From Synchiropus splendidus (lineage: Eukaryota; Chordata; Actinopteri; Syngnathiformes; Callionymidae): DNA of 64,000 bases. Of this stretch, positions 34,428-48,365 are shown in pieces; within the stretch, counting starts at the first letter, position 1, and every line of letters begins with the position of its first letter. The translations under genes and the position numbers were made by a program. The notes under the pieces were generated by a model. The model did not search any database and was not told the origin of the DNA. It saw only the letters and a program-made list of their open reading frames with translations. The stretch is taken from positions 69,401,937 to 69,465,936 of the forward strand of contig NC_071334.1 of assembly GCF_027744825.2 (NCBI RefSeq), written 5' to 3'.

Positions 34428-36317
34428 AATCACATTAGCTGTCGCTCGCCTGGTTCGCCTTCCCACTTTAGTAACAGCTCTGCAGTGATCTCACTTAAAC
34501 AGGAAGTATAAGTTGAGAAAAAAAACAAACATTGTGCCTTTTGACCCACTTATTTTTCAAAAACCTTGTGTCTTTTTTTTGTATCTTGTTTTGCGACTTC
34601 AATAAGTGGAACGGACTGAACTCAACTGTGAAGTCATTCCAAGTCCCGAGTCCTCAGTTCCGAGGTAACTGGAACGCAGCATAAGACCAACATCATAAAC
34701 GTCAGTGTATGTCAAAAGTGCACTGCCCTCTCATAGAACCGAAGTCACCTTCAGGTAACTACCATTTTTCATTGTCATTTTTTTAATCGGTTCCATGATA
34801 ATGAATAATTCTCAGGACAATATAAGATGAGCATGTGAGGTGTACGTTCCACACTTCATCTCGGTGTCGCCGGCCGGTCAAAGTGAAGGGACAAAGGCCA
34901 CGCAGGACAATCCTCTTCTCATTTGTCGTCTTCCGTTTCAGCGCTGCAGTGTGATGAAAACTTGAGCAGACTCCACTTTCACTTCAAAGAGCAACGACTT
35001 CATCCATACTGTTAGTTTGGTCTCGCTGTTTGGTGCGGATTGTTGTGAGACTGATCAATGTGAACACAAGAAACTCTTCATCTAATATTCGAACTTTCAA
35101 TTACAAGTCAGAAGTACAAAGAGAATCGCAACGTGGCCCTCATGTCTAATTCAGTCATTTCAGCTCAAGCAAAAACACAAAAGAATAATTCATTTTCACA
35201 CTGTTTTTGATTGAACAGGGCTGAAGAAAGGTCGCGACATTCATGTCAGTAACTGGTGTATTGAGATGTTCAGCACCATCACATCCACCAGGCAAAGCCG
35301 CTTGAAAGTTTGAGCAACAGCCCCATCATGTGGTGACATGTGGAACTTCTGTCGAGTCGCTTGTGCGGATGGGTGTGTCACAACAAAAACATGGCTGTAC
35401 ATCCCCACTATCACCAAACCATATCAGGAACCGGAGCGACTGGTTCTTCCAGCAACTGACGACTGAGTGGAGGTGAGTGACTGGTTGTTGATGACTCATG
35501 GTGAATATAGGAAGGCTCTGCTGTCGTGCAGACACCTTGTCAAACTATGTTTTGCACTGCAATATTCAAATCTTCCACATTAGGGAAAAGCCTCAAAGGT
35601 CTGAGTCAAATAGCTGTAACATGAGCGCGGACCGTCTGGTTCACTGCGTCTGCCACAGGCCTATAAACAGGCGTGTCACATTCCATCACGCGAGGGACCA
35701 ACACTCCGCTGAAGTCGGCTTCACCCAGCAGTCTGCCATGGCGCAGGCTTTCCAGCGCCACCATTTCCATGTCAAGTGCCCCGTCACCTGTATCAGTGCT
35801 GACACTGTATTGGTGAAGTGTTGGTGCTCTAGTTTGGATTCTCATTTCACCACAGGTTTGACAGTGATGTAATGAAGCGGTTTCCTTCGAGCAGAATATA
35901 GTGTCATAGACCAAGGGGTGGGATTCGACTCACAAAATTAATCTAGTTCATAAGAGAATTTGTGATTCATTCATCTCAATGAATCGCAGTTTAATGTTAT
36001 AAGAATATTTGCCACAAGAAGCCACATTTTTCAATTTGAATGAATTTATGACTGAAGCAAGTGATGGATCCATCCATACATTGAAACAACAAAATATTGT
36101 TTATTTTGCATCATTTGACAATAAATCACCATGGTGGTTCATGTTCAAGTTTTTATCTCACCTTATTTAAACTAAAGCTCTTTTAATGTATTGAAAATAT
36201 TTGTATAAGATTTCAATTATTTATTATATATAAATATATATTATATATATTTCAATGTGATAAGAATGTCAAGTCCATCCAGAGTGGTGGAAACCCTGGT
36301 CATTGTGTCGTGAAAAA
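34428..36317. other. Intergenic, nothing recognised
   Basis: AT-rich around 36180-36260. No coding signs. Confidence 0.7.
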
Positions 36318-36369
36318 CCTCCCTGAACCAAAGCAAACAGCTGCTTTTGTTTGCTTTGGTTCAGGGAGG
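36318..36369. repeat. Perfect 21-bp inverted repeat, 10-nt loop
   Basis: Arms 36318-36338 and 36349-36369 are fully complementary (CCTCCCTGAACC... pairs with ...GGTTCAGGGAGG). It is isolated in AT-rich intergenic DNA. It could be a small fold-back relic or an RNA hairpin; the sequence cannot decide. Confidence 0.9.
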
Positions 36370-36976
36370 ATTCCTCCATGTTTGTTGTTGTTGTTCTCAT
36401 CCCAGCTGCCAGGTGTCTGCTGCATCAGTGGCATCAGTGGAGCAGGAACTCCTGCACTGACAAAGGCTCCCTGTTGTCTGGAGAGCAGACTGTTCCATTA
36501 CATTAAATTATTATTTATTATTTTTGTTGCTGCTGTAATTAATGAATCGTAATAATGTACAAATTAATGAATCAAAATTAACTTGTTAAAGTCCCACCAC
36601 ATAACGTAACGTAATGTAACACAACGTCATATTTTCATCTGACATTACAAGAGATTAAGTTTCATTGTTTGATGAATGAATTATGGACAAAAATAACTAA
36701 TACAATTCACAGACAAATGCTGGTTCTTTCACAAGCTATTTTTCCATTGCACCAAGTCCACTGCAATGCGGTGTCATCACCAAAACTTCCATGATGAGGG
36801 AGACTCAATGAGATTGCACTGAAGGATGCAAAATGAATGTTTAGAAAAAAAAAGCATCAGAATGGAACAAATAAGCAAAGTCTTCCTTCAACACAGGAAC
36901 ACGTCCAGCCTGATGTTCAAACGTCTGTAAAGAGATTCAACTGTACTTTGATCTTTCTGGAGTCAAATATTTAATG

Positions 36977-37035
36977 TAATTTAATTTAATTTAATTTAAT
37001 TTAATTTAATTTAATTTAATTTAATTTAATTTAAT
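36977..37035. repeat. (TTTAA)n microsatellite, about 11 units
   Basis: Uninterrupted pentanucleotide repeat. Confidence 0.97.
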
Positions 37036-40000
37036 AGTTTTCTGTGCAACACAGGGCTATCTGTCTTTGAAACAGGTTTTGGCTGACTGGTACTTTAGGA
37101 GACAAATATTCCAAGGTAGTGAGGTTCTGCCGTGTGACGTAACGTCTGTTGCCGACACACCAGCAGTCTACCTTTGGATTCACAGACGCACCCTTGGGTC
37201 ATCAAACTGACAGCCGCCCTTAACTGCGACGTAATGAGCCGCACATATTGACACTGTCATTGTCGTGTCATGAAATGCCTTTCAAGGTGGCACTTATAGT
37301 TTATTACTGCGTCGGCTCGGCGTGTAGCTCCATGTGCGGGGATGTCATATTAGACGGCTGCGGAGAGATCCCCATCATAAAGCGGCAGTTTCTGGAGAGC
37401 AAGGTGTGATCAGCAGCGAGCGGACATAGCTGTCTCAGGTGTGGCAGGAACGGCATCAGCTATTGCATTGTGCTCGGCGCTATCTCCTGAAAATAACACA
37501 ATAACAGCAGAGGGTTTGTGTATTCAGGACCGAGGTCGCGGCGGAGCCTCACTCACCAACAAAACCAGTGTACCGAAAACTCAGCGCAAACAGAACAATG
37601 TGTGCTTGTTGGAATTGGAATTTACAAAAGAGTAAACATGAGCGCTGGAAGAGGACGACACCTGTCGATGACAAGATAGCCTCAGCTACTTTCAGCCTCT
37701 CAATAAAAGGGTCTAAAACCGCCGATCATTCGGTCCGGAAGCTTGTTTGAAAAGGCTGCTTCGGTTCTGTTGAAGACTCATGATCTACCAAGGTCGGCTC
37801 ATGGGGCCAGCAGATTGATAAGAAAGGTCCAGACCTCCCTGCCACATTAGGGAAGCGTAAAGGAGATGAGGAGCCTCATCGACCTTCTCTCTGCCTGAGG
37901 CTCTACTCTGTGTCTCTCCTGGATGCCTGAGCTTCCCTCTAGTCCAGGAAGACTCTGGTTCTTTTCAGAACTCCAGTGTGGAGCTTTGTGTTTGAGCTCA
38001 GCACTTTCTCCACCATGGTGCAGAGTCCTACTGACAGAAGACGCTGCACTGATCCATCTGTTCGCCTCCTGCCTTCCATCACAGGTGAACAAGACCCAAG
38101 GATACCTGACTCTCCCTCTTATCTCCAAACTGGGCAGGGCAATCCACCCTTTTCTGGCTCAGATGAGCAAGAGCACAGAGTCCACCTGATGCCAAAAAGA
38201 TGCCGTGCATGTACGGACTGTGGTGTAATGAAAGGTAAAGAAACACTAGGTAATATTTTGAAAGTTGTAAATCTGGCTCAGAAACATGAACAGGAATCTC
38301 ATCTGCACGACATCACATGCAAAGGTGGTTCGGTTGTACGTCAGTTGAGAGACAAAGAAGAAAAGTGGAAAGTAATTTGCAACTCTACTACACATCTGGT
38401 CCCAAGCTGTGAACTCAAACACCACTCAGCAAGTTCCTGGTTCAGTCTCATGTTTGACTTATTTGGAGGTCATCTCTGTTGACAGCAGAAAATATACCTT
38501 CTGGAACAAAACCGCTTCACATATTTTGAGGTTTTCACATTTCCAGAATCAATTTCAAGGTATTTTTTCTGGTTTACACAGACTTGTTCTTTATCTTTGA
38601 AACTTCTTCCCCATTTCACTTTTACCTGAACAACCTTTCACAGAAGGCTCCCTCAATTCTCTTGTTGAGTTTCTATAATCCTTTCTCACCTTTGGATAAC
38701 TTTCATGTAAAACAGCTGATTTATGATGTTGCTGTGCAGCAAATGTTTGACTGATTCATGTCCTTCCTCTGGTGTCTGCAAACATGCGACTGCACACAGT
38801 TTTAGTTTTCCATATCTGAATTCTTCTTTGTTCCTTCGTGATTACAAAATGATTTCAACATCTACTCTGTCCATCAGTAGAACTGACTCAAGTGTTGCTT
38901 CCCAAATCTCTGATAAACACTCTATTAAACATGTCGGTCGACACTTACTTATGGACCTTGAATGAAACTGCAGGAAATGATTAATGTCCCTTCAGGGCTG
39001 CCAGTGTTCCAGGAGGGCGTTCTACATCAACCTGAGACATACCATTCCAGTGTTATGACACTGCTACGTCCATGTCACTCATCATTTTCGGTGGTTTGTC
39101 GGGTTGGACGACGAAACACGTTGAGGAGCAGGAGACGCATGCAAAAACAATTACTGCTTCTATTGCTGGGCAATGTTCGAAGCACCTGCTGCAACTCCAC
39201 AACCATTTAGTTTCAGAATATCGTGACAACAAAGGGGGTGTTTTTGGTTGAGGTTGAATTATTGTCCCATTCATTTGGCACGTTTTGAGAGCATTCAACA
39301 GAAGTTATGATGAGAACAAAAAAAAACAAGTAATAAATCATTTGAAACTTTGGAATGTTTTGAGTCTTCTTCTTCCTTCTGTTTGGTTAAAGGGGACCTA
39401 CGTTGCATCTCCTGACTCGACTCATGCGTGTGTTTCTAATGCTGAAGGTTTGTGAAGCGTGTACGTGCAATACACAGTTCTGCATGTTGACAAAATAATT
39501 TCTACTCTATTCATCACCACAGGCTGAAGAGAGAGAGACACAGAGCTGAGACATGTTTCTGTCATTTTTAAAACACAAAACCATGCTTCATTGAGTTTTA
39601 CGACTGATACTTGTAATGCAGAGAACATCAGCTGATGCCTCCTCCCTCACTATTCTCAGTTTACTGTGTGAGCCTCAGTGCTCCTGAACTGCTGCGGCAC
39701 CATCACCACACCATGTTTTTCCTGAAGACTTGGGACAGAACAAGTCACACCGAGGTGGACGTGGCAGGGGAAAACAAGAAGTCGTCTCCCGCTCAATGAA
39801 GCGATTTTGACGGACAAGTCTCTAATGTAAATATGTCAATAGTTCTGTGCGTAAAGAAAGGTACTGCTGTGTTCAAATTACATTCCGAAAGACACTTTGT
39901 TACGCATGATAGGATTACACTAAAAGCATGTTTTACGGGGTGCTTTCTCGTGCCACTGAAGTACTGCGCAGATTCTGCACCGTGGTACATATTTCCACAC

Positions 40001-40549
40001 ACTTATGAGTCTCTACGGGCCACTGGTCCTACATTACTCAACTTTTCATTTGTGGGACAAAAGTGAGACTGTCACTTTCCATCAACAGTGTTTGGCATGA
40101 GGGATGAAAAAATGACTCGCCTTAGCAGAGGGCGAGCTCAGTCGCCCAGCCCTCATTCACCAAGTCTTCACTCCTCGCGGATGTGTTTCATGAACTCGCG
40201 CTATTCAGAGGGTGCAGACCTGAAAATGGCTCATCTCATGGATGTTACGAACAAAAGCCAGGAAGTCAGTCGCGCTCATGTTGCAGCTGAATAGTTGAAG
40301 TAGCCTCATGTGAGTTGATCAGGCACCACAGAGAGCGGTCTGCAACTTAAACCACGTCACTCTGCTGTTGAACCTTTCGTCAGAAGACATTCCGAAACAT
40401 GTGGAGGGAATGTTGAGGTATAATTTACAGCAGTATAATAAAGCCTGTGTACCCTGTCAATTCCAAATGTAAAGCAATAACCATGAGTCCCACGCCCTGC
40501 TGGTCTTCACAAAGCGAAGGAACATGATCAAAAGCTGAATGACACGACT
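37036..40549. other. Intergenic, no gene recognised
   Basis: 37100-37440 is repeat-free and richer in GC. A frame at 37976-38482 contains KRCRACTDCG, weakly recalling a transposase cysteine region, but nothing around it supports this. Confidence 0.6.
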
Positions 40550-40570
40550 AGATAGATAGATAGATAGATT
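40550..40570. repeat. (TAGA)n microsatellite
   Basis: About five GATA/TAGA units at the 3' end of the minus-strand LINE, as typical of LINE tails. Confidence 0.85.
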
Positions 40571-40572
40571 TT

Positions 40573-41390
40573 GTCCACTCTGTCGTCCTCCCCAAAGATG
40601 TTGAAGAGCCGAATGGCATGAGGGAGGAACGATCTCCTCAGTCTGTCTGTGGAGCAGGAGAGTGACGGCAGTCTGTCACTGAAACTGCTCCTCTATCTGG
40701 AGATGGTGTTGTGCGGCGGATGACTAGGATTGTCCATGATGGACAGAAGCCTGTCCAATGTCCGTCGCTCTCCTGTCCAGCTCTGTGCCAACAACAGAGC
40801 CTGCCTTCCTCACCAGTTTGTCCAGGCGTGCAGCATCCTTCTTCTTCCAGCTGCTCCCCCAGCGCACTACCGCTTGCTACCTCAGACTGCTAGAAGATCT
40901 GTAGCAGCTTCTTGCAGATGTAGAAGGACGCCAGCCTTCTGAGGAAGTACATGCGGCTCTGTCCCTTTCTGCACAGAGCATCAGTGTTGGCAGTCCAGTC
41001 CAGTTGTTATCCAACTGCACTCCCAGGTATTTGTAAGTGTGGACCACCTCCACACAATCTCCTTTGATGGTGACCGGTTCTGGATGCGGCCTGGGTCTCC
41101 TAAAGTCCACCACCATCTCTCTGGTCTTGGTGGTGTTGAGGCGCAGGTGGTTGGAGTCGCACCATGTGACTGGATCAGTTTCCTGTACTCAGCCTCTTGT
41201 CCACTCCTGATGCACCCCACGATGGCCGTGTCGTCTGCCAACTTCTGCACATGGCAGAGCTCCATGTGAGGTGTGCAGGGTGAACAGGACCGGAGAGAGC
41301 ACAGTTCCCTGCGGTGCTCCTGTGCTGCTGTCCCCCAGCCTCACATACTGAGGTCTGTTGGTCAGGTAATGACCAGCAGGTGAGTTTCAA
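40573..41390 (-). mobile_element. Degenerate LINE reverse transcriptase fragment
   Basis: On the minus strand the RT catalytic motif reads LADDTAIVG (LADD at 41241-41230, usually YADD or FADD). It is followed by MVVDFRRPR and TYKYLGVQLDN, the order seen in jockey-superfamily RTs. Frameshifts and a stop break the ORF. The 3' end abuts a (GATA)n tract. Confidence 0.85.
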
Positions 41391-42269
41391 CTCCCATCTC
41401 AGTCAGTTTGTCCCTGAGCAGCAGTGGCTGGCTTCCAAGTATCTTCGGCAGCCCTGGATCGACTGGGGCCTGCGCTCCTCGCCTGTCAAAAGGTTGCGCT
41501 GCTGCATTGTAACTTGCGGTCTGAAGGTAATCATGCTCCAACCCTCACTCAAGGCACGGAATGTGGCTCATGAACATCACCTGGCAGTGCTGTCCTCTGA
41601 GCCTCTGGAGATACTTGGAATGAACTGCAGGCCTGAAAGGTGAGAAGGCAGCTGTCTGACACCAGCCCAAATTGATCTACGTGGAAAAAACATGGAGATG
41701 GGAAACAGCTTTGAGATCACAGCGAGAATGCTTCCATGCTGACAGTAGCCCGGCTAAGGCACTCGCTCCATGAAGCTGCTGAGTCGGATCGGAAAATATT
41801 CCCCAGGCTGACATCCAGTGGAGCGATAAAAACCAAAGTGTTGAGTGGCGTCACTTCTGTGACGGAGGGTGCTGCCGCGAGGACCGAACTGTGCTGGGTT
41901 CTTCAGTGGTTCTGAAATTATCTACTCCGTCCATCAACTCAAACAATCTTTTCGTCGTATGGGTATTTCAGATACTTCATTCTAGTTTGACTGGTGCATC
42001 CATGTCACTCATCATTTTCAGTTCACAGCCAGAGTCAGTGTGTCGGTTCAAAGCCATCGCCATCTTGAAACTGTCGTCATTGTCAAGTCACTTGTTTCAG
42101 GAGGTGTCTGGATTAACGTTTATGAATGACACTGAATAGTCAGGGGAGACTCTCTTTGCTTTGTATTACTTTTGTATTGCTTTTAACGGTTACTAACACG
42201 GTGATAATGTCGTCTCCTTAAACCAACCAATCACATCTTGCAATGGTCTTGTGAGAACCGCTGACCAAA
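41391..42269. other. Intergenic between two LINE fragments
   Basis: No gene seen. 41391-41640 could still be decayed LINE sequence. Confidence 0.55.
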
Positions 42270-42732
42270 ACAGTGACAGTGGCGACAGGACAGGACAGGA
42301 CAATCGAGAGCCTGCTGACCAGATGCATCTCCGTCTGGTCTGGGAGCTGCAGTGCATCAGACTGGAAGTCTCTGCATCGGGCGGTAAGGACAGCGGAGAA
42401 AATCACCAGGACCCCGCTCCCTGCCATCAAGGATATAGCAGATGTTCGCTGCTTATCCAGGGCACAAAGGATCATCGTGAACTCTACTCATCCCCACTAT
42501 GCACTGTTCTCCCTCCTGCCATCCGGCAGACGGTTCCGTAGCATCCGATGCAGAACCACCAGAGTCAGGAACAGTTTCATTCCTGGTGCTGTCAGGCTGC
42601 TGACAATAGCTGCAGTACTGTTTAGTTTAGTTTTTGTTTTTGGAAGCCAGACGCCTCAGAAATTTTGTTGCCATAAGATAGTGATATGTTTTTGTGCAAT
42701 GACAATAAAGAAAGTCTAAGTCTAAGTCTAAG
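42270..42732 (+). mobile_element. LINE 3' part with RT C-terminus, family 2
   Basis: Frame-readable SLHRAVRTAEKI, DIADVRCLSRAQRIIV and SLLPSGRRFRSIRCRTTR are hallmarks of the C-terminal end of CR1/L2-type reverse transcriptases. The element ends in AATGACAATAAAGAAAG and a (TAAGTC)n tail. Confidence 0.85.
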
Positions 42733-43114
42733 TCAGTATAGTATGTTGTTATCACATCTTCACGTCTCTACTTTCGCCATGTAGCTGAACCCAGTCCGGT
42801 CATAGTCCAGCTATTCACCACATTATCGAGTTTGTGGAGAGCGTGTGTTTTAATTTCTCTGCAGTAGTCGGACTAAACCTTTTTAAAGGCTGATCTTAGC
42901 ACTGACTAATAATAGCAATAATTTGGTTTTCTGAGCCGTCATGTGACCACGCTCACTGGTCCGAGCTCAGTGGCTGAGCTGCTTCAAGATGAAACGCTTT
43001 GACAAAAAAAGAAAGATAAAAGAAACTTTAATGTAGCAGGATCACGAAACCATCCGAGAATTGTAACTGGCTGCTCGGACTCAGCTACAGAGCTGTTTTG
43101 AAGATGGAAATCTT

Positions 43115-43220
43115 ATATTTATTAGGGATGTCAATCGATCAACATTTTTAGTTGCAACTAATCGCACTAAAGCCTTAGTGAGGTTGAGATTAATCGCAAA
43201 TTAATCGCACTTTTTGCATC
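43115..43220. repeat. Relic of the ATTAATCGC fish repeat
   Basis: GATTAATCGCAAATTAATCGC and GGGATGTCAATCGATCAAC are typical of a common degenerate teleost repeat (recalled, not computed). Confidence 0.5.
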
Positions 43221-46200
43221 TGAATGAATGTTAATTTCAGTCCTTCACAGGGTAAACGAAAGGTACTGCTGAACATGACCACTTTCCTCCAGCGGTGTCA
43301 ACATATTCCTCCCCATGGAAATGCTCCAGAAGACTCCGTGGACAGCAGAGTTCACATCGACAGTGACTACAAATAACTTCAGCCTTGTCGACAGCCCTGG
43401 CTTCAAAACTACACCTGAGCAACCGTCAGCATCGACGGCTCACTTCTTTTGGCAGGAAGGAGGAAGTCGACCATTGTTTTTATTATTGAAAAGAGGCGCG
43501 TGGGTGCTGTCAGGGATCAAGGTTGAGATTTACATCTCCGCTGACTTCCGTACTACGGAACAGACAGAGGGTCATTCAAAGTGCATCCGCGGCGAAGTGG
43601 ACGGTCAAACATGCACGCGTTATCGCACGTCAAAAATCTTAGCAGTGTTAAGACTGACAATAGTTTAAATAGTTTTTAACAGCTACCTGTATCAGGACCT
43701 ATACTGTAGTGCCAGCAAGTTTATAGTGTCCCCGCTGTCCATTTAAAGTTTGAGCAGACTGATTTGAAATGTGTAGAATTCCAGCATCTGGAGGACATTC
43801 CAACACAACAGAGCAACATGTAACCGGCTGTCAACCTCAAAAGTGAGATAGCAATGCAACGATATATATCTTGCTATGCTATCTGCACAACCACATTCCC
43901 CTGAAAAAAATTGCAAGTGGCTGTTCGAGCACATTCCAGTTCAGTTGCATGGCAATAACAACTGTACTGAAAAACAATTGGATACAGCTCAAATGAGACG
44001 CACGCAGCGACTCGTCACTCAGCAGGAAGAGAAGGCAGTTGCGTCAGACGTCAGAGGTTTTTCAACTATGTGATTCCTGATATTGAGTGAGCCATTCAAA
44101 GCACATTTTTGACATGTCTGTGTGTGTACTGCTGTGTTAAGCAGCTATATTGTGAAGATCAATTCCAATGCCGCATCTAAACATGGGAGGTTGACTTCCA
44201 ACTTTTCAGTTTACATTGCTTTCGGGGATCTTCATGCACAGGCTGTAATTTGTCAAACATCAATTCACAAAAAGATTCCTGCGTGACATGCAGATTGAAG
44301 CAGGTGCGAGGTGAGAATATCAATGTTGGGAGTGGCTGATGCAAAGATGACAGAAATGTAAAGCGATTGCAGTCACATCAGCCTGAAATCGTGATGCATG
44401 ATCCAGCGATTTCTCGATGTTCGAAACACCTTTGACTGGTGTCATTCGGATGTTTCAATTCCAGCCATTTTCGCACACATTCAGTGGCCACATTTAGACG
44501 ACAAGTGGGCCGTGAGCCACAGACATCGAACCATCAACCCTTGATGTCGGAGGTGGTGAATGAGTAATGGGCCCCAAGAAAAAGACCTGGGGCCATTCAT
44601 TCCTGCCCCAACTCAGATGGATACACGTCTTCAGCGGGTCGAGGAATGTGAGGTGGCATCCTCACACTGTCTTGTAAACCACCCCTCTATTTGTGAGGTT
44701 TAAAACTGCGTCGTCAATAAATACAGAGCGTATTCGCAGGTCATTGCTCCACACACAATTCTGTAATCACACCGGCAATTGATGAATGAAAGTCGGAGAA
44801 AGTACTGCAAATGATATCTGGCAAAGCAACTAGAATAAGAGGCGAAACCCTCAAGTAACAAGTGTAATCCCTCATTTGTCTGCTGAGACTCACTTGTAGC
44901 CATTTTGAGCGTTTACTTATCGTCACATCTTTAGTTTGCCGGCAAATTCCTCCATCTGGAGACTGGATTGTGTTCGTAACAGTGGAATACCGACGCCATT
45001 GTCTCACCGCACAAAGACCGGTGAGTGACGACTGACTGATGTTTTCAGAAGATTATGTCCTTCATAATCCAATTTCATAAGAGCATCAATGGAAAGGAAT
45101 TAAGCCAGTTGAGTGACGGCTTTAAACATGACAAATAAATAGACAATCTTATGGAATGCGGCAAACGCCATGATACCGTTTCCCAGAAGCCAAGCAGAGC
45201 AAGACAGCTGAAATGGTGGGTAGAATTTAGGAATGAGGCTGCGCTTGGCAGGTACCGGGGGCAGGAAAACCAAAGCGTAAAAGCTTGATGAATCAATGTG
45301 AAAGTCACGATGTCATCAAACATGGACGTACCCAGACCCGCCTCACGGTGGTGCTCACAATAGGGGCGGATCTAGGAACCTCCGTCCCACACCTCAGGTG
45401 GTGGAGGGCATCCAAAAGCGAGTCCTCTCACCAGCAGCATGAGAGAGACAGATAAAAACAACCTTTGTTGCGCCGATGTGCCTGTAAGAAGGATTAGACG
45501 AACCTGAGTGCAGCATGTCGTGAGGTGCAAATGTAGACACTTGATGTAGTTCAGTGATCTGAATCTTTTGTTTCATCAAATCTTATTTCCCGGCTTGTCC
45601 TCCTTTTTAGCTGCAGTCGGTCACATGATTGGTAGCAAGAGAAACTCAAAGGTGCAAACTTCTGCCAACTCAAACTTGGGAATCAAACCCGGGCAACAGT
45701 GGTGAGAGTCCATTTTTGTAGTCATAATTTCGGCTAAAAAAATGGATTGCGCCAAAGTGTCGGCTACGAAATGGTCCCAAAACTGAGTCATTTATTCCTC
45801 ACTTCACCCAAATCCATCGCCCGACAATCGAACATCATCAACAACAGGGACAAAAATCAGGATTTTGCTATGAAGCTGGTCCCCAAAAAAATCCTCTGTA
45901 AATGTGCCTTCGACTCTTGATGGGCTACAACACAGAGCAGCAACCTTCACCTTTACAAAGTGACTATTTTGGTGCAAGAAATTAACACTTTAACAACAAT
46001 GTCAGGCAATGACAATGTTGTCTTTCACTAAAATCACAATGACCTATTTTGCATGTAAGATCTGGTAGGTCTTATTGGCCCCCTGCGCGCCACATGACAG
46101 GTCTGGGCCTAGCCACACACACAAGGCAAGTTAGCTTGACGGTACTTGGTTTAATGCCTTGTGTTTGAGTCGATGAAAGGGCTAAAAGCAGGGAAAAAAC

Positions 46201-47789
46201 TCAAATGACCCCATACTGTGCAACCTGAATTTCGGCTGGCATCCATCTCCAACAATTTGACGTGTTGTTTGTGGTGACACGCAGCTGTTGACCATCCCTT
46301 TTTGGATGATTAATCTTGGACTGGTGACACATTTCTCTGGAATCTCCTCATGACAATATTCATGACTGGCATATCAGGTCAATTATCCATTTACAAAGTA
46401 GCACAGGTAGTAATCCTGAATGTACCTGTGTACGTGTACGACAACAATATCAGCTGCCTGTGACTTCAGAACGAACCACGTCAGGACGTACACAGCCGAG
46501 CGCGTCTCTCCTGCCACGCAGCCCACTATGGCACCGCGTCGCAGGGTGTGAAACGTTCCATCCAACAACGGTCTTGACACTGATTCACTTGCCTTTCTAT
46601 TATTTAAAGTGCAGCTGTCAACACCCAGAAACAATAGTGGAGTATTTTGGCACCGTGCGGTGCGACGTTCGGGGAAGGAGAGGCCGGGTCTAATTAGAGG
46701 CGCTGGTATTCTAGGCGTGTGTGTGTATTCTTCATCAAAGCTGCTGCGCTGAATTAATGCCTCAAGGAAGCATCTGAAAAATCAGCGGTAGGCAACTGTG
46801 ATTAACCTTCCAGCGCCACAACAGAGGAGTCGGACTCGCAAAAAAACATCCGGGATCCATTTAGGGGGACGAACCTGTGACCCCGCCAGAAAACTTCCTT
46901 TGGGAAGCTTCTTCTAAATGATATTTCGGGGGTGGACTTTCCATAGTTTAGGCGGCAGAAGCGCTCTGGGCTTGGTGCAAACCATGACACTGAAAAACAC
47001 CCAACAATTTGTTATGTCATCCGTTGTTGGCAAGTGAAGAAGAGCAGCTCGCTGAGGCATGTGTGTCAGGTATCATGATTGCAGGTTAATGAAATCAAAG
47101 GGACTTTTGTACCCAGCAAACCGGCGGAGCAAGTCAGAGGATGGCAGCGACATGGCATTGACAGCCACAATGCGATTTGAATTTCCTTGTCTGGCTGGTA
47201 TGCCAGGCTCGATCCAGCAGGGCAGCTTGTCATTGTGTAAAGCCACATGGCAGGAGCACCACTGCGATGCGAATGGAATACACTGTGCTCGGTGACACAT
47301 CCCAGTTCAGCAGGGAGCAAAACAAAGTTAGGACAGGAAGGCTTCGCCTCAGTACCACAGAAAATCCCAGTAGTCCAGCCTCCTTTGTGAGAAGGCCCAA
47401 CGTCAATGTCTCACCAGTTTTGTTCTTCTGTTCGCGATGATAATCGTCATAAAATCAAACATACGACTTTGGTAAACAACCTTTGTGAGCAGCTCATTAA
47501 AGCTGAATTCCGGAGGATTCAATTGTAATCTCTGCACTGTTCTTGTTGAGGTGAGTCAAAACAATAATGACGGATCTCACCGGTGTCACCAGACGTCTCA
47601 GGTAATTTCAATATTGCATCATCAATATTGTATTGTCAAGAACACTCGCTTTGCTTGACTCTCCAATGAAGCAGACATGTTTGCCCCAAATAACTTTCCA
47701 TTTATTCATTGAGTCAACTCAGCTGTCTTCAACTCCACCCTGCCTCAGCCTTGTGCCTGTTTGCCATTCATTCCAAGAGGCCTCAAAAG
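43221..47789. other. Long intergenic stretch, nothing recognised
   Basis: About 4.6 kb without gene, LINE or MITE that I can identify. 42733-43114 is likewise featureless. Confidence 0.6.
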
Positions 47790-48365
47790 TCCAACAATGA
47801 GGTTTGTTTCCGTTTCCAGTTCTCTCGCCAGCTTTCCAAGCGACACTGCTGGCGTGCATTTGATCATCAGACTTTCCACGGATATCAACCCCTCGACGCC
47901 AGCTTGTGTCGCCAGATGGTTTCTTCTCGTTCCTCATGGTAAACTCTCCGACGACTTCTCTCTCGCTAAGCTCCCTCAAATATTCTACATTCCGTGCGCG
48001 CTTGATTTCCGTTTCAGCTACTTCCTTTGTTCTCTTTCATTTCCAGGTAGATTTCCGTGTACTTCCGAGTATTTTGTGGATCTCACTTTTTGTTTTCTCA
48101 TCTATACGGTTATTTCCCCGGCACTTTATGTCTATTGGCCTCGCGGTTAACTTCCGAGTGCGTTTGAGTTCTCCCCGTTTATAGGCTTGATTATTAATTC
48201 GCCTCTCTTTCGTTTCAGGTTTTTCCCCAGCCCTTACGTGTTACTCCCGGTCCGTGTTTTGCTTCCGGCGCCTTCTGTTCTTCGTTCCTGTTCCTCTGTG
48301 TATATCTCATCTTTTGTCTATTAAATTGTTCATTTAATCTCGTCTCCGTTCCTTCTGTCGTCCAG
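47790..48365 (+). mobile_element. Degenerate LTR relic, same family as 7336-7840
   Basis: Shares GACGCCAGCT...CGCCAGATGG and CCACGGATAT with the reverse complement of 7336-7840. Termini are worn. Confidence 0.55.

Noticed and set aside
37976..38482. 168-codon frame containing KRCRACTDCG, considered as a piggyBac-like cysteine-rich end
   Set aside because: The rest of the frame has no transposase features and the cysteine spacing does not continue.
40550..40570. Short direct repeats considered as a CRISPR-like array
   Set aside because: They are a plain (GATA)n microsatellite at a LINE tail, and the genome is a vertebrate one.
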